Assembly (NCBI RefSeq): GCF_005885635.1 | Contig: NZ_VATY01000001.1 | Location: 1,364,001-1,428,000, forward strand | From: Maribacter algarum (ex Zhang et al. 2020) | GTDB taxonomy: Bacteria > Bacteroidota > Bacteroidia > Flavobacteriales > Flavobacteriaceae | DNA: 64,000 nt | Reading direction: 5' to 3' | Shown: piece after piece, positions 1 through 9,571 of the stretch | Numbering within the stretch: position 1 is the first letter of the stretch | How the letters are laid out: each line of letters starts with the position of its first letter | Notes under the pieces: model-generated | The model's input: the letters and a program-made list of their open reading frames with translations, nothing else | What the model was told of the DNA's origin: nothing | Databases searched by the model: none | Translations under genes and position numbers: made by a program

Positions 1-3000
1 TTTATAGAACTATTAATAGAACAAAGATCTGTTTCAGGAGATCGCTTCCCGAACGAATATCGCCCGCCTTCTATTTGGCAATTCTCAGAATTAGAAATTC
101 CAGCAGGAGCAACATTCACAGGTTTGGTGACCTCGACTGATTTTCAGGGAACTGACCCCTCAACCACGAATGGAGGTCTTACGGTAAGCCAAGTAGGGAA
201 TATTTTGACCATTACACCTACTAGTATTCAAGAATACGATCAAAGTGGAAACCATTATCCAAGAATACGTGTGCATTTACAAGGTAGTAGTATTTCGGCC
301 CCATCCACTTTAGTAAATTGGACAACAAACTATGAAGAATTCTCCTATTCTTCTGCACCAGTCAATCAAACTACATCAGATACCCATAACTTTAATTTTA
401 CGCAACCAGACTACTCTTTAACATCAACGACCCCTATAGTAAGTGGTGATCGAGCCACAGCCCGATTCGAAGTAGACCTTTGTATGAACAGCCCTTCTGA
501 TATAGATTTTAATTGGCTACAAATCAACAATGGTTCACAATTTACAGTTCTAAGTGCGTACGAAATAGTTGGGGCAGCACAGAACCCTTTGACTTTTTCG
601 TCAAATAGCGGCAGCAGTTGGGTGGAACTCGGGCAATATGTAGGAGGTACGACCTGTAAAAAAGTTGGCTTTGAAGTGGCTTTCACAGAATGTTCAAACT
701 TCAACTTTACAGTTGAGAATGCATGGAGTTGTACGGGCTATCCTACGGACTTTTCTATCCCAAACTATCTCAATCCATTAGTGCTTCGATTAGAGCCAAA
801 AGAAGCTGCATTGCAAATTGCTATTGTTGACGAGCCTTCAGATACAATAGACACTTGTTCTAGTTTCAATATTGATATCGAGTTACGAAATGCAGGTAAT
901 GGGGATTTAATCAATCCCATAGTGACTTTTGATATACCTGGCGATGCAACTAGCCTAGTACTGAATGGTATAAATCTGGAGTACCCAAGGAATTCGGGAG
1001 ATATACAGACAATTTCTTCAAATCTTACAGGTAACACGGTCACCTTGAATATTCTTGATCATACTGCCATCGCAGCAGGCTCAGGAATTCAAGGGTCTAT
1101 TAATGCTAGTGTAATTGATGAGCAAATTGCCTTGATTCAACTGGACTTAAGTGTTCAGTGTAATTTCAGCTCTAACACCGCATTTACATACGAGGCAACA
1201 GGATATAATCCATGTGGAAGTCCGGCTACCGGAAATGGTAGTCGTTTATCTACAAATCCGTTAGTCGTTACTGGTGCAGAGCCGACCTATGATGCTATCA
1301 GTAATATTACGGTTCCTCCGGGAGGTCTTTTTGCAGGATGCAACACAGAAACTATTACCGTACAAACAACGATTGTTGGGGGACCGAGTTCTAGTTTAGA
1401 TTACGCTAGAATTATTCTGCCAGATGGACTTGCATTTGATGAAACTAGCTTTGTTTCCAATAATCCCGCATATCCTGTAAGCTATGGATCAGTTACAACA
1501 GTGGGCAACCACGAAGAGTTTACAGTGCAAATGCCCGACGGAGCTAATAATGGGGCCGATCCAAGCTATTCATTCGACGTTACTTTGAAGAACACCACAA
1601 CAACTTGTTCTCCCGGCACTCGTATAGAAGTGAATAACTATGTCGTTACAAGCGCCTTAACTTGTGGAGCGGTTTCTTGTGGAACCACCGAAATCGCCAA
1701 CGGCAGTACTTTTGAGGATGTAATAATAACAAAACCCGAATTAATTGAATCTACCTTCACTACCAATTCGGATTACACCACTGACGGAATTGGCAATTAT
1801 GAATATCATATCGAATTTGGAGTGGAGAATACTGGAACAGTAGATATTGCATCTGGTTTTATCTATAATGTATACTGTGCCGATGGTGCAGGAACAAGAA
1901 TCGGTTCCTCAGTCTACAATGGAACCGTAAACCAAGCAATTCCTGCTGGGAGTTCGATAAGCGAAGACATTTTCTTCAGCACCAACTCCTTTTGCGGAGA
2001 TAATTCAAATATGGTTGTGGAATTTGTGCCCTCTGATACGAATTGTCATTGTGATGTGTTGTCAATACCACTGGTGTCTGAACCAGAAGTTGCCGATTTG
2101 GAAGTTACTAGTTCAGTAAATCCTGTCAATGCAAACATTGGCAATACGGTTACGTTCACAATTGATGTTGTGAACAATGGTCCTTTCGACGCTGAAAATG
2201 TGGTTATTGAAAACATAGTACCTGCAGGTTACACAATAACGGGAATCAACGATGGCGGCACACAATCTGGTAATACAATTACTTGGCCACAATTTGACTT
2301 AGCGAATTCAAATACGTCAAGTTTTAGCTTTACTGCTACTGTTAATACACCAACCGGAGCTGCCAATGAATTTGATTCTATTAGTCAAGTTGTAGCCGTC
2401 GATGAATACGATAACGATTCAACCCCTAACAATTATGATGGCTTGCCGCTTGAAGATGATGAAGCGATTGTTTCTGTTCATGTATTGACTTCCGATCTGG
2501 TTTTGACCAAGGGACTCAGTGCTGCTTCAAATACGAATCCTAATATAGGGGAAACGGTGACCTTTGAGTTGTTAATAAATAATAATGGCCCCGATGGAGC
2601 AAATAATGTTTCCATTGAAGATGTCGTGCCATCAGGTTACACTATCGGAATTATAAATAATGGAGGAACCGTCGTTGGGAATACCATATCATGGAATATC
2701 GCGAATGTACCGGTTGGAAGTATGGCGCTTTCTTATGAAGCAAGTTTGAACGCACCGAACAATGTAGCTGGTGAATATACCAATATTGCTCAAGTTACCG
2801 CTTCGGAGCAATATGACCCAAATTCGACACCAAACAATGACGATGGCGATCAGAGCGAGAACGACGAAGCAAACTTCACTTTGCCAGCACCGACAGCTGA
2901 CCTTGAACTTATAAATACCATTGCACCGAGCCCTGTAAACCCAGGAGACACTGTTACGATTTCCGTGGAAATCATTAATAACGGCCCCAATGACGCCACC

Positions 3001-5157
3001 AATATTGAAATTGAGAACATCGTGCCTATAGGTTTTACCGTCTCTAACATTAATAATTCTGGTACGCAAACGGCCAATGTCATCAACTGGAATGTATCGA
3101 ACGTAGTAATTGGGACGAGTATCACACTAACCTATGAAGCTATTGTTAACTTACCCAACAGTGTCGTGAACGAATATCTCAATACAGTTCAGGTAATAGC
3201 TGTGGATCAAAACGACTTGGATTCATCCCCAAATAATGATGATGGAGATCAAAGTGAAGATGATGAGGATAATGCTTCGATACTACTGAATTCAGTAGAC
3301 CTTAATTTGTCTAAAGGTTTGGGTGCGGCTTCACCTACACAACCAAATATTGGTGATAACGTAATCTTCGAAATTACGGTTACCAATAATGGAAGTAGTG
3401 ACGCATCGAATGTATCAATTGAAGATGTTGTTCCTTCTGGATATTCCATCGGGACTATTAACGATGGCGGAACTGCGACTGGAAATACCATAATTTGGAA
3501 TATCACAACTCTAAGTAGCGGAAATCAAGTGCTTTCTTATGAGGCGACCTTGAACGCACCTACCAACACGCCAGGTGAATATACTAACATAGCGCAAATA
3601 ACAACATCTGATCAATACGATCCCGATTCAACTCCGAACAATGATGACGGAGACCAAAGTGAGGACGATGAAACCAGTTTTACAATACCGGCACCTACAG
3701 CAGATTTGGAAGTTATTAATACGATTTTGCCGTCTTCGGCAAATCCAGGAGATACCATTATTATTTCAGTGGAAGTAGTAAATAATGGAACTAATGATGC
3801 TACAAATGTAGCCGTAGAGAACATTGTTCCTTCAGGCTTCACTGTATCGAATATAGCCAATTCAGGAACTCAAACTACAAATATCATCAATTGGAATTCT
3901 TTGAATATACCAAATGGTACAAGCGCTATTTTGACCTACGAGGCCATTGTTAATGAACCGATAAACACAGTCAATGAGTATTTCAATACAGTTCAGGTGG
4001 TTGGAGTAGACCAGGGCGACAGTGATTCGAACCCAAATAACGATGATGGAGATCAAAGTGAAGATGACGAAGATAACGCAACGTTAATGTTGATTTCTGC
4101 AGATTTAAGCTTGACCAAAGCCTTAAGCGCTACTTCTAATAGCATGCCAAATACAGGCGATACTTTAATCTTCGAACTTACGGTGACCAACAATGGAGGT
4201 AATGTTGCCACGAATGTTTCTGTGGAAGATGTTGTTCCTTCTGGATATACAATCGGGACAATTAATGATGGGGGTATTGCCACCGGAAATACTATCTCAT
4301 GGAGCCTTGCTAATTTAACGGTTGGAAGTCAGGTACTTTCCTATGAAGTAACCATGAACGCACCAACAAATACGGATGATGAATATACTAACATCGCTCA
4401 AATAACAGCATCGGATCAATACGATCCTAACTCCAGCCCTAACAATGACGACGGCGACCAGAGTGAAGATGACGAAGCAAATTATACTATAGGTTCTCCT
4501 ATTTTAGATCTTGAGATTGTCAAAACTGTTGATAATTTACAGGCGGTTGCGGGCGATACACTGTTATTCAGAATTGAAGCAACCAACGGCAGTCTCTATG
4601 ATGCTACTAACATAGGTATCGAAGATGTGCTCCCCGATGGTTTTGAATTTATTTCGACTAATACGGACAATGGGTCCTATGATCAAGCTATCGGTTTATG
4701 GGAAATACCATTAATATCCGCTGGGTCAAGTTCCTCTTTAGAAATGAGCGTCATGGTCACGGAGATAGAGAATTATACCAATATTGCCGAACTAAGTTAT
4801 TTAGATCAAATTGATGACAATATTGCAAATGATAGAGATGAGGTCACTATTTCTGTAACACAGGAAGAATGTCTTACGGTATTCAATGAGTTCTCGCCCA
4901 ACAACGACGGAGCAAATGACACTTTCTTTATCGAGTGTATCGAGGATTATCCCAACAACACCCTTCAGGTTTTCAATCGTTGGGGAACGAAGGTGTTCGA
5001 GATGAATAACTACGACAATAGTTGGGATGGAACTTCACAAGGTCGTGCAACTATTAACGAATCAGAAAAACTTCCTGTAGGAACGTATTACTATACACTA
5101 GAACCAGGAGATGGAATCACACCACCTAAAGCAGGATGGTTATATATCAGCCGATAA
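1..5157 (+). CDS. Large DUF11-repeat surface adhesin with T9SS type B sorting domain (5' partial)
   Basis: The reading frame is already open at base 1, so the true start lies upstream; the TTG at 124 is not a convincing start. The visible part has about 1718 codons. The first 2 kb is Cys-containing beta-rich sequence without a family I can name. From 2092 to about 4860 there are seven DUF11 (B_ant_repeat) domains, starting at 2092, 2491, 2896, 3295, 3700, 4099 and 4504. Most are joined by Asp/Asn-rich linkers (for example NNDDGDQSEDDE) that look able to bind calcium. From about 4867 the C-terminus is a gliding-motility/CHU_C type B sorting domain: FSPNNDGANDTF, then FNRWGTKVF, a WDG motif and a final LPVGTYYYTL. 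It is therefore probably exported by T9SS and held at the cell surface. Its likely dedicated partner is the PorP/SprF gene that starts 3 bases after its stop. Confidence 0.88.
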   Translation, partial: FIELLIEQRSVSGDRFPNEYRPPSIWQFSELEIPAGATFTGLVTSTDFQGTDPSTTNGGLTVSQVGNILTITPTSIQEYDQSGNHYPRIRVHLQGSSISAPSTLVNWTTNYEEFSYSSAPVNQTTSDTHNFNFTQPDYSLTSTTPIVSGDRATARFEVDLCMNSPSDIDFNWLQINNGSQFTVLSAYEIVGAAQNPLTFSSNSGSSWVELGQYVGGTTCKKVGFEVAFTECSNFNFTVENAWSCTGYPTDFSIPNYLNPLVLRLEPKEAALQIAIVDEPSDTIDTCSSFNIDIELRNAGNGDLINPIVTFDIPGDATSLVLNGINLEYPRNSGDIQTISSNLTGNTVTLNILDHTAIAAGSGIQGSINASVIDEQIALIQLDLSVQCNFSSNTAFTYEATGYNPCGSPATGNGSRLSTNPLVVTGAEPTYDAISNITVPPGGLFAGCNTETITVQTTIVGGPSSSLDYARIILPDGLAFDETSFVSNNPAYPVSYGSVTTVGNHEEFTVQMPDGANNGADPSYSFDVTLKNTTTTCSPGTRIEVNNYVVTSALTCGAVSCGTTEIANGSTFEDVIITKPELIESTFTTNSDYTTDGIGNYEYHIEFGVENTGTVDIASGFIYNVYCADGAGTRIGSSVYNGTVNQAIPAGSSISEDIFFSTNSFCGDNSNMVVEFVPSDTNCHCDVLSIPLVSEPEVADLEVTSSVNPVNANIGNTVTFTIDVVNNGPFDAENVVIENIVPAGYTITGINDGGTQSGNTITWPQFDLANSNTSSFSFTATVNTPTGAANEFDSISQVVAVDEYDNDSTPNNYDGLPLEDDEAIVSVHVLTSDLVLTKGLSAASNTNPNIGETVTFELLINNNGPDGANNVSIEDVVPSGYTIGIINNGGTVVGNTISWNIANVPVGSMALSYEASLNAPNNVAGEYTNIAQVTASEQYDPNSTPNNDDGDQSENDEANFTLPAPTADLELINTIAPSPVNPGDTVTISVEIINNGPNDATNIEIENIVPIGFTVSNINNSGTQTANVINWNVSNVVIGTSITLTYEAIVNLPNSVVNEYLNTVQVIAVDQNDLDSSPNNDDGDQSEDDEDNASILLNSVDLNLSKGLGAASPTQPNIGDNVIFEITVTNNGSSDASNVSIEDVVPSGYSIGTINDGGTATGNTIIWNITTLSSGNQVLSYEATLNAPTNTPGEYTNIAQITTSDQYDPDSTPNNDDGDQSEDDETSFTIPAPTADLEVINTILPSSANPGDTIIISVEVVNNGTNDATNVAVENIVPSGFTVSNIANSGTQTTNIINWNSLNIPNGTSAILTYEAIVNEPINTVNEYFNTVQVVGVDQGDSDSNPNNDDGDQSEDDEDNATLMLISADLSLTKALSATSNSMPNTGDTLIFELTVTNNGGNVATNVSVEDVVPSGYTIGTINDGGIATGNTISWSLANLTVGSQVLSYEVTMNAPTNTDDEYTNIAQITASDQYDPNSSPNNDDGDQSEDDEANYTIGSPILDLEIVKTVDNLQAVAGDTLLFRIEATNGSLYDATNIGIEDVLPDGFEFISTNTDNGSYDQAIGLWEIPLISAGSSSSLEMSVMVTEIENYTNIAELSYLDQIDDNIANDRDEVTISVTQEECLTVFNEFSPNNDGANDTFFIECIEDYPNNTLQVFNRWGTKVFEMNNYDNSWDGTSQGRATINESEKLPVGTYYYTLEPGDGITPPKAGWLYISR
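2092..4860 (+). repeat. Seven DUF11 repeats in an alternating two-domain register
   Basis: Domain starts are spaced 399, 405, 399, 405, 399 and 405 bases apart. Domains 2, 4 and 6 open with SDLVLTK/VDLNLSK/ADLSLTK, while 3 and 5 open with ADLELIN/ADLEVIN. The duplicating unit is therefore a pair of domains (804 bp, 268 residues). The seventh domain, LDLEIVK, is divergent and leads into the sorting domain. Confidence 0.85.
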
Positions 5158-5160
5158 AAA

Positions 5161-6081
5161 ATGAGAAAAACCTTTATACATAAATTATGGTTAGCTCTTT
5201 TATTGATTTCCCTTTCGGGATACAGTCAGCAAGACCCCCAGTTTACCCAATATCAATTTAATACCATGGCAGTAAATCCTGGGTACGCAGGATCAAAAGG
5301 ACATCTTACACTTCTGTCTCTTTATAGAAGCCAGTGGGTAGGAATAGAAGGTTCTCCTCAAACTATAACGTTCGGTATGGATTCGCCAATTGGTAAGTTT
5401 GACGGAGTTGGGGTCTCGATTGTTCAAGACCAACTTGGGCCGTCCTCAGAAACCTATATAGACGGTAACTACGCACATCAACTAGTTTTAAATAGAAAGG
5501 GGGATCGATTAGCTCTAGGTCTGAAAGCTGGGGTCCGGTTTTTCAGTTTAGATTGGTCTAAGGGCCGTTTTCGAGATCCAGATACTGTTTTCAATGAAAA
5601 TATTAACACCAAATTATTACCAAGTGTAGGGGCAGGGGTTTTTTATTATACAGATAAGTTCTATTTAGGACTTTCTACGCCCAACGTCTTCACAAATGCA
5701 CACTACGACGAGATACAAGAATCAGAAGCTTTAGAACGTTTGCATTTCTTCCTAATCGGGGGATACGTGTTCGACCTCAACCCTGATTTAAAGTTCAAGC
5801 CTTCCTTTTTTGTAAAACAGGTTTTAGGCGCGCCTTTGGCAGTTGACCTATCTGCTAACTTTTTGGTATACGAAACTCTAAATTTAGGCGTTAACTACAG
5901 ATGGGATGATTCTGTCAGCGGCCTATTGGGCTTCCAGATTTCACCAAAATTTAATATGGGCTATGCCTACGATTTTAATATAAACGAATTAAATAACTAT
6001 AACACAGGAACCCACGAAATCTTTCTACGATACCAATGGATATCGCGTGAAAACAGATTAAAGTCCCCTAGATTTTTCTAA
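5161..6081 (+). CDS. PorP/SprF family type IX secretion system membrane protein
   Basis: A 306-residue outer-membrane protein. The N-terminal signal peptide (hydrophobic LALLLISLSGYS) is followed by QQDPQFTQYQFNTMAVNPGYAGS, the usual opening of the PorP/SprF family. Family members are predicted beta-barrels, and the C-terminus is rich in aromatic/alternating strands (HEIFLRYQWIS). Known SprF proteins help one particular T9SS cargo, usually the type B-sorted adhesin encoded next door, reach the surface. Here the gene begins 3 bases after the DUF11 adhesin stop, so the two are almost certainly co-transcribed and functionally paired. The ATG at 5161 gives a complete signal peptide. The length matches the family. 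Confidence 0.93.
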   Translation: MRKTFIHKLWLALLLISLSGYSQQDPQFTQYQFNTMAVNPGYAGSKGHLTLLSLYRSQWVGIEGSPQTITFGMDSPIGKFDGVGVSIVQDQLGPSSETYIDGNYAHQLVLNRKGDRLALGLKAGVRFFSLDWSKGRFRDPDTVFNENINTKLLPSVGAGVFYYTDKFYLGLSTPNVFTNAHYDEIQESEALERLHFFLIGGYVFDLNPDLKFKPSFFVKQVLGAPLAVDLSANFLVYETLNLGVNYRWDDSVSGLLGFQISPKFNMGYAYDFNINELNNYNTGTHEIFLRYQWISRENRLKSPRFF

Positions 6082-6092
6082 TAACCCAAATC

Positions 6093-8600
6093 ATGAAACG
6101 ACTACTAACCACCTGCCTTTTATTACTGTCCCTTTGGATAGGTGCTCAAAATATTCAGGAAACTGATATCGACCAAACGATTGCTTTTGACACCTCTGTT
6201 TCCGAAGAAGATACCAGTTCTTCGGATATCGTATCCATTTCAGAAACTTTTGAAGAAGCGGCCAAAAGAAACAACATTCCGTATCGCTCATTTGAAGGCC
6301 TTGAAGGTGTAGAAGATGGTTACTATGCTATTATGGGGGTGTTTAATAAAGGAAAAAACCTTAAAAGGGCTGTTAAAAAATTAAAGAAAAAGGGTTTTAA
6401 TGCAGCATCAATTCTAAATCCTGAAAATAATTTGAACTATGTATATCTTCAACATTTTCCTTTTGGTCTAGAGGCCGTGGATGCGGTAGCCGATCAATTT
6501 GAAGGAAAATATAAAGATGACGTTTGGATATTAAATGTAGAAAATGGTGGTTCTATTCAAGAGACATTGGTTGACAAAAGCAAGAATGTTGTTGCTGATA
6601 CTAAATCGGTTTCAGTCAATGAAGTTACTTATGACATGATTGATGAAGCGGGGAAGTCAAATAATCAAACTCTCAATATCAGCGATACCCCTAATAAGAG
6701 CAAGCTAGTTCAAAAAGCAGATTATTACTTTGATAAAATGTGGTATGCAGAAGCTGCGGTGCTCTATGAGCAAGCTTTGAAGAAAGGAGATAAGAACTAC
6801 TCTTATGAAATCATTCAGAAAGCAGCTGATTCGTATTACTACAATACAAATATGGAGAAGGCCTATGAATGGTACAACATTCTTTATGAACAACATGGGA
6901 AGGACATGTCTGCAGACAATGTTTTCAAATACGCACATTCATTAAAGGGTACGGGAAAATACGCAAGGTCTAAAAGATTGATGCGCTTATATAACAAGAA
7001 AATGAAGAATGGAGAAACCGCGGGATTAAATGATGAGATTTCTTTACCTAATGAAGTGGTATTGGATGAAATTCTTAATAATGAAAGGGATTATGAGCTC
7101 AAAAATTTGGCCATCAATACCGAATATTCAGATTTCTCGCCAATGTTTTTAGATTCAACTCAAGTTGTATTTGCTTCCGCTAAAGACTCTTCTTTTTTAA
7201 ATACCAGACGGTATAAATGGAACGACCAACCTTACTTGGACCTCTACGTATCTAAGATAAATAAGGAGTCTCAAGACTTAAAAGATGCTATCAAGTTCTC
7301 CAAAAAGATAAACACCAAGTATCACGAGGCATCTGTTACTTTTTCCCCGGACAATTCAACCATGTACTTTACCCGTAACAACTATGGTAAAAAATTAAAG
7401 CGAGATAAAAACGGAGTAAACCACCTTAAGATCTATATGTCTAAGAAAGTAGGCGATGATTGGTCTGAAGCTGTTGAAGTGCCTTTTAATAGTGACGACT
7501 ATTCCACAGGTCATCCAGCCTTAAGCCCAGACGGTAAGAAAATGTATTTTGTTTCTGACATGCCCGGTAGTATTGGTCAAACCGATATATTCGTGGTAGA
7601 CATAACCGGACCAAACTCATTCTCTGAACCAAGGAATTTAGGTCCTGAAATTAATACCGAAAGGAAGGAAATGTTTCCGTTTATAAATGACAAGAAATTA
7701 TACTTTTCTTCAGACGGACATACAGGTCTAGGCGGGCTTGATGTCTATGAAGTGGCCTACACGGAAGAAGAAGGTTTTGAAGATGTAAAAAATCTTGGGC
7801 AACCTATCAATAGTAATCGAGACGACTTCTCTTATATTATTAATGAAGAAAATCAACAAGGGTTTTTCGCTTCCAATAGATTAGAGGGTAAAGGAGATGA
7901 TGATATTTATTCTTTCAAACATTTGGTAATTGAAGAAGTTCCTGCTGCTTCTAATGCCATAGCTGGAGTGGTCACTGAATTGATTACAGGAGAAGTTATG
8001 CCTCAGGCATTGGTTGAACTATTAGATGAAAATGGCATCAAGCTAAAAGAGATGATAACCGAAGAGGACGGCAGTTTCATCTTTGAAGACCTTGAAGCGG
8101 ACAAAAAATACACTATCAAAGCAACCAATGATACGTATTTTGAAAATATTCAAGAGATTACAGCAGTTGAAAACGATACGGTTCAGGTTGATGTAGTTAT
8201 GCGTAAACTAAAAGAAATGATTGCGGTTGAAGATGGTATCAAAAAACTAAAAACCGAAATGATTCATTTCGATTTCGACAGGTCCTATATACGTAAAGAT
8301 GCGTCTGAAGAACTTGATAAACTTGTTGAGGTTATGACCGAATATCCAAATATGGTAATTAAAATCGAATCTCATACCGATTCAAGAGGTAAAAGAGCCT
8401 ACAACAAGTACTTGTCGGACAGAAGAGCAAAATCTACACGTGAATACATTATCTCTCGAGGTATTGCTCCAGAACGCATTGAGAGCGCAGTTGGTTATGG
8501 CGAAGAAAGGTTACTAAACGAGTGTGACGGAAGTGTTGCCTGTACAGAGAAACAGCATTTCTTAAATAGACGTTCTGAATTCATCATCGTAAACATGTAA
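6093..8600 (+). CDS. OmpA-family envelope protein with SPOR-like, TPR, PD40 and OmpA domains
   Basis: An 835-residue protein. A signal peptide (residues 1-19) is followed by a SPOR-like module (about 66-150; GVEDGYYAIMGVF through DDVWILNV). TPR-like helices lie at about 200-300, PD40/WD40-like beta-propeller strands (SPDGKKMYFVSDMPG, KLYFSSDGHTG) at about 340-615, and a carboxypeptidase-regulatory/CNA-B-like domain at about 625-705. The C-terminal OmpA peptidoglycan-binding domain contains IESHTDSRGK and SDRRAKSTREYI. It probably bridges the outer membrane and peptidoglycan. It follows the PorP/SprF gene by 11 bases in the same apparent operon, and a strong terminator lies just downstream. 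The TPR-PD40-OmpA architecture resembles PorE, a T9SS component. The N-terminal SPOR-like module is unlike PorE, so I do not assign that name. Confidence 0.9.
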   Translation: MKRLLTTCLLLLSLWIGAQNIQETDIDQTIAFDTSVSEEDTSSSDIVSISETFEEAAKRNNIPYRSFEGLEGVEDGYYAIMGVFNKGKNLKRAVKKLKKKGFNAASILNPENNLNYVYLQHFPFGLEAVDAVADQFEGKYKDDVWILNVENGGSIQETLVDKSKNVVADTKSVSVNEVTYDMIDEAGKSNNQTLNISDTPNKSKLVQKADYYFDKMWYAEAAVLYEQALKKGDKNYSYEIIQKAADSYYYNTNMEKAYEWYNILYEQHGKDMSADNVFKYAHSLKGTGKYARSKRLMRLYNKKMKNGETAGLNDEISLPNEVVLDEILNNERDYELKNLAINTEYSDFSPMFLDSTQVVFASAKDSSFLNTRRYKWNDQPYLDLYVSKINKESQDLKDAIKFSKKINTKYHEASVTFSPDNSTMYFTRNNYGKKLKRDKNGVNHLKIYMSKKVGDDWSEAVEVPFNSDDYSTGHPALSPDGKKMYFVSDMPGSIGQTDIFVVDITGPNSFSEPRNLGPEINTERKEMFPFINDKKLYFSSDGHTGLGGLDVYEVAYTEEEGFEDVKNLGQPINSNRDDFSYIINEENQQGFFASNRLEGKGDDDIYSFKHLVIEEVPAASNAIAGVVTELITGEVMPQALVELLDENGIKLKEMITEEDGSFIFEDLEADKKYTIKATNDTYFENIQEITAVENDTVQVDVVMRKLKEMIAVEDGIKKLKTEMIHFDFDRSYIRKDASEELDKLVEVMTEYPNMVIKIESHTDSRGKRAYNKYLSDRRAKSTREYIISRGIAPERIESAVGYGEERLLNECDGSVACTEKQHFLNRRSEFIIVNM

Positions 8601-8622
8601 TACAAAGTCAAATTACAAAATT

Positions 8623-8656
8623 AAAAACGCCGCTCTTACGGAGCGGCGTTTTTTTA
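8623..8656 (+). terminator. Rho-independent terminator after the adhesin-PorP-OmpA operon
   Basis: An 8-bp GC-rich stem, CGCCGCTC / GAGCGGCG, with a 5-base loop, is preceded by A5 and followed by T7. It starts 22 bases after the OmpA-family stop codon. Confidence 0.9.
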
Positions 8657-8841
8657 TAGGGTTATGTGGTCACATTTTTTTTCAAAATCAGTAGCGTCGA
8701 ATGGTCACGTAAATGCCCATTCATGTTTTCACAACAGCAGCAATACCTTTCACAACAAATTACGTAGGACAAAATACGCAACTTGACGAATTTGAGTTAT
8801 ATAAAGACCAAATCAATAGTTCAACCCAAATCTTAAAATAC

Positions 8842-9012
8842 ATGAAAAACGTCCTACTCATCAAAGAAATTTATTTAGAAGCCTTTAGAAATCTAGGTAC
8901 TAAATTCGTAAAATCTTATTTTAAAGCCTTTTCGTGGTTCTGCTTCGCCAGTTTCCTCATTGTGCTTTATGCCTTCGTTTTCAGACTCGTTACAGGGTTT
9001 GCATTCGATTAA
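8842..9012 (+). CDS. Small single-pass membrane protein, copy 1 (possibly DUF6747-like)
   Basis: A 56-residue protein. A longer reading frame could begin at 8713. I chose the ATG at 8842 because similarity to the downstream paralogue at 9333 begins exactly there (MKNVLLIKEIY versus MKKFLLVKEIY). An amphipathic or basic N-terminal half is followed by one hydrophobic segment (WFCFASFLIVLYAFVF) and the conserved ending RLVTGFAF. By my alignment it is identical to copy 2 at 32 of 55 positions. I recall similar short proteins in Flavobacteriaceae grouped as DUF6747, but this is memory, not a search result. Function is unknown. It lies between two terminators, so it is a monocistronic unit. Confidence 0.75.
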   Translation: MKNVLLIKEIYLEAFRNLGTKFVKSYFKAFSWFCFASFLIVLYAFVFRLVTGFAFD

Positions 9013-9037
9013 TACAACTTAACCAACCTAACTATTT

Positions 9038-9063
9038 AAAACGCCCATATAAGGGCGTTTTTT
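9038..9063 (+). terminator. Terminator after small membrane protein copy 1
   Basis: Stem AAACGCCC / GGGCGTTT with loop ATATAA, followed by further T residues, 26 bases after the stop codon. Confidence 0.85.
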
Positions 9064-9332
9064 AGTTTATATTAAAACTTTTATTTGCAAAACGAGTGTT
9101 GCTAGATTCTTCCTACAACTTCATTGGGTTTTGGAGTCTATTTTTCTATTTTGTAAACCTATTCCTATATATTCTTCTCTCCCTTCATCCCCCTTAATCT
9201 TCTTTTTATCGAAATAATACAATATTCGAATTGTACGGCGGAATTTTTGGTCATTACAACTATTAAATTCGCGCTGCGCCTGCGAAAACCTAGACCTTTG
9301 GCCTGTTAGTAATTTTTAATCCCCATATGAAT
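9064..9332. other. AT-rich spacer between the two small-protein genes
   Basis: No convincing reading frame. It must hold the promoter of copy 2, but I find no clean TAnnTTTG element. The nearest is an imperfect GACCTTTG at about 9294. A short GC-rich patch (GCGCTGCGCCTGCG) near 9272 has no clear fold. Confidence 0.4.
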
Positions 9333-9500
9333 ATGAAGAAATTTTTACTTGTTAAAGAAATTTACATTGAAGCATTTAGAGATTGGACTAAGGAGTTCTT
9401 AATTAAGTATTTTAAGACCTTTACTTGGCTTTGTCTCTTTCTGTGGGCCATTACCGTATACGCCTTCGTATTTAGGTTATCTACCGGCTTCGCATTTTAA
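9333..9500 (+). CDS. Small single-pass membrane protein, copy 2 (possibly DUF6747-like)
   Basis: A 55-residue paralogue of the gene at 8842. It opens MKKFLLVKEIYIEAFRD, has one hydrophobic segment (LCLFLWAITVYAFVF) and ends RLSTGFAF. An in-frame ATG at 9327 would add two residues, but the alignment with copy 1 favours 9333. The gene stands alone between terminators. The strongly conserved C-terminal YAFVFRL-TGFAF suggests that the membrane exit and tail carry the function. The role is unknown. Confidence 0.72.
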   Translation: MKKFLLVKEIYIEAFRDWTKEFLIKYFKTFTWLCLFLWAITVYAFVFRLSTGFAF

Positions 9501-9527
9501 ACTAGAATCGCGAGAACACTATATGAA

Positions 9528-9552
9528 AAAACGCCCTTAATAAGGGCGTTTT
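9528..9552. terminator. Bidirectional terminator between small protein copy 2 and DUF4837
   Basis: Near-perfect palindrome around ACGCCCTTAATAAGGGCGT with A-tract on the left and T-tract on the right. It can end transcripts from both convergent genes (stops at 9500 and 9572). Confidence 0.85.
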
Positions 9553-9571
9553 CTATGCTTAAAATGTTTTT

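Noticed and set aside
2092-4860. CRISPR-like or non-coding tandem repeat
   Set aside because: The period is a whole number of codons, the frame is open and the repeats are protein domains.
124-5157. TTG at 124 as start of the first gene
   Set aside because: The frame is open back to base 1 with protein-like sequence and there is no signal peptide after 124, so the gene is truncated by the window edge.
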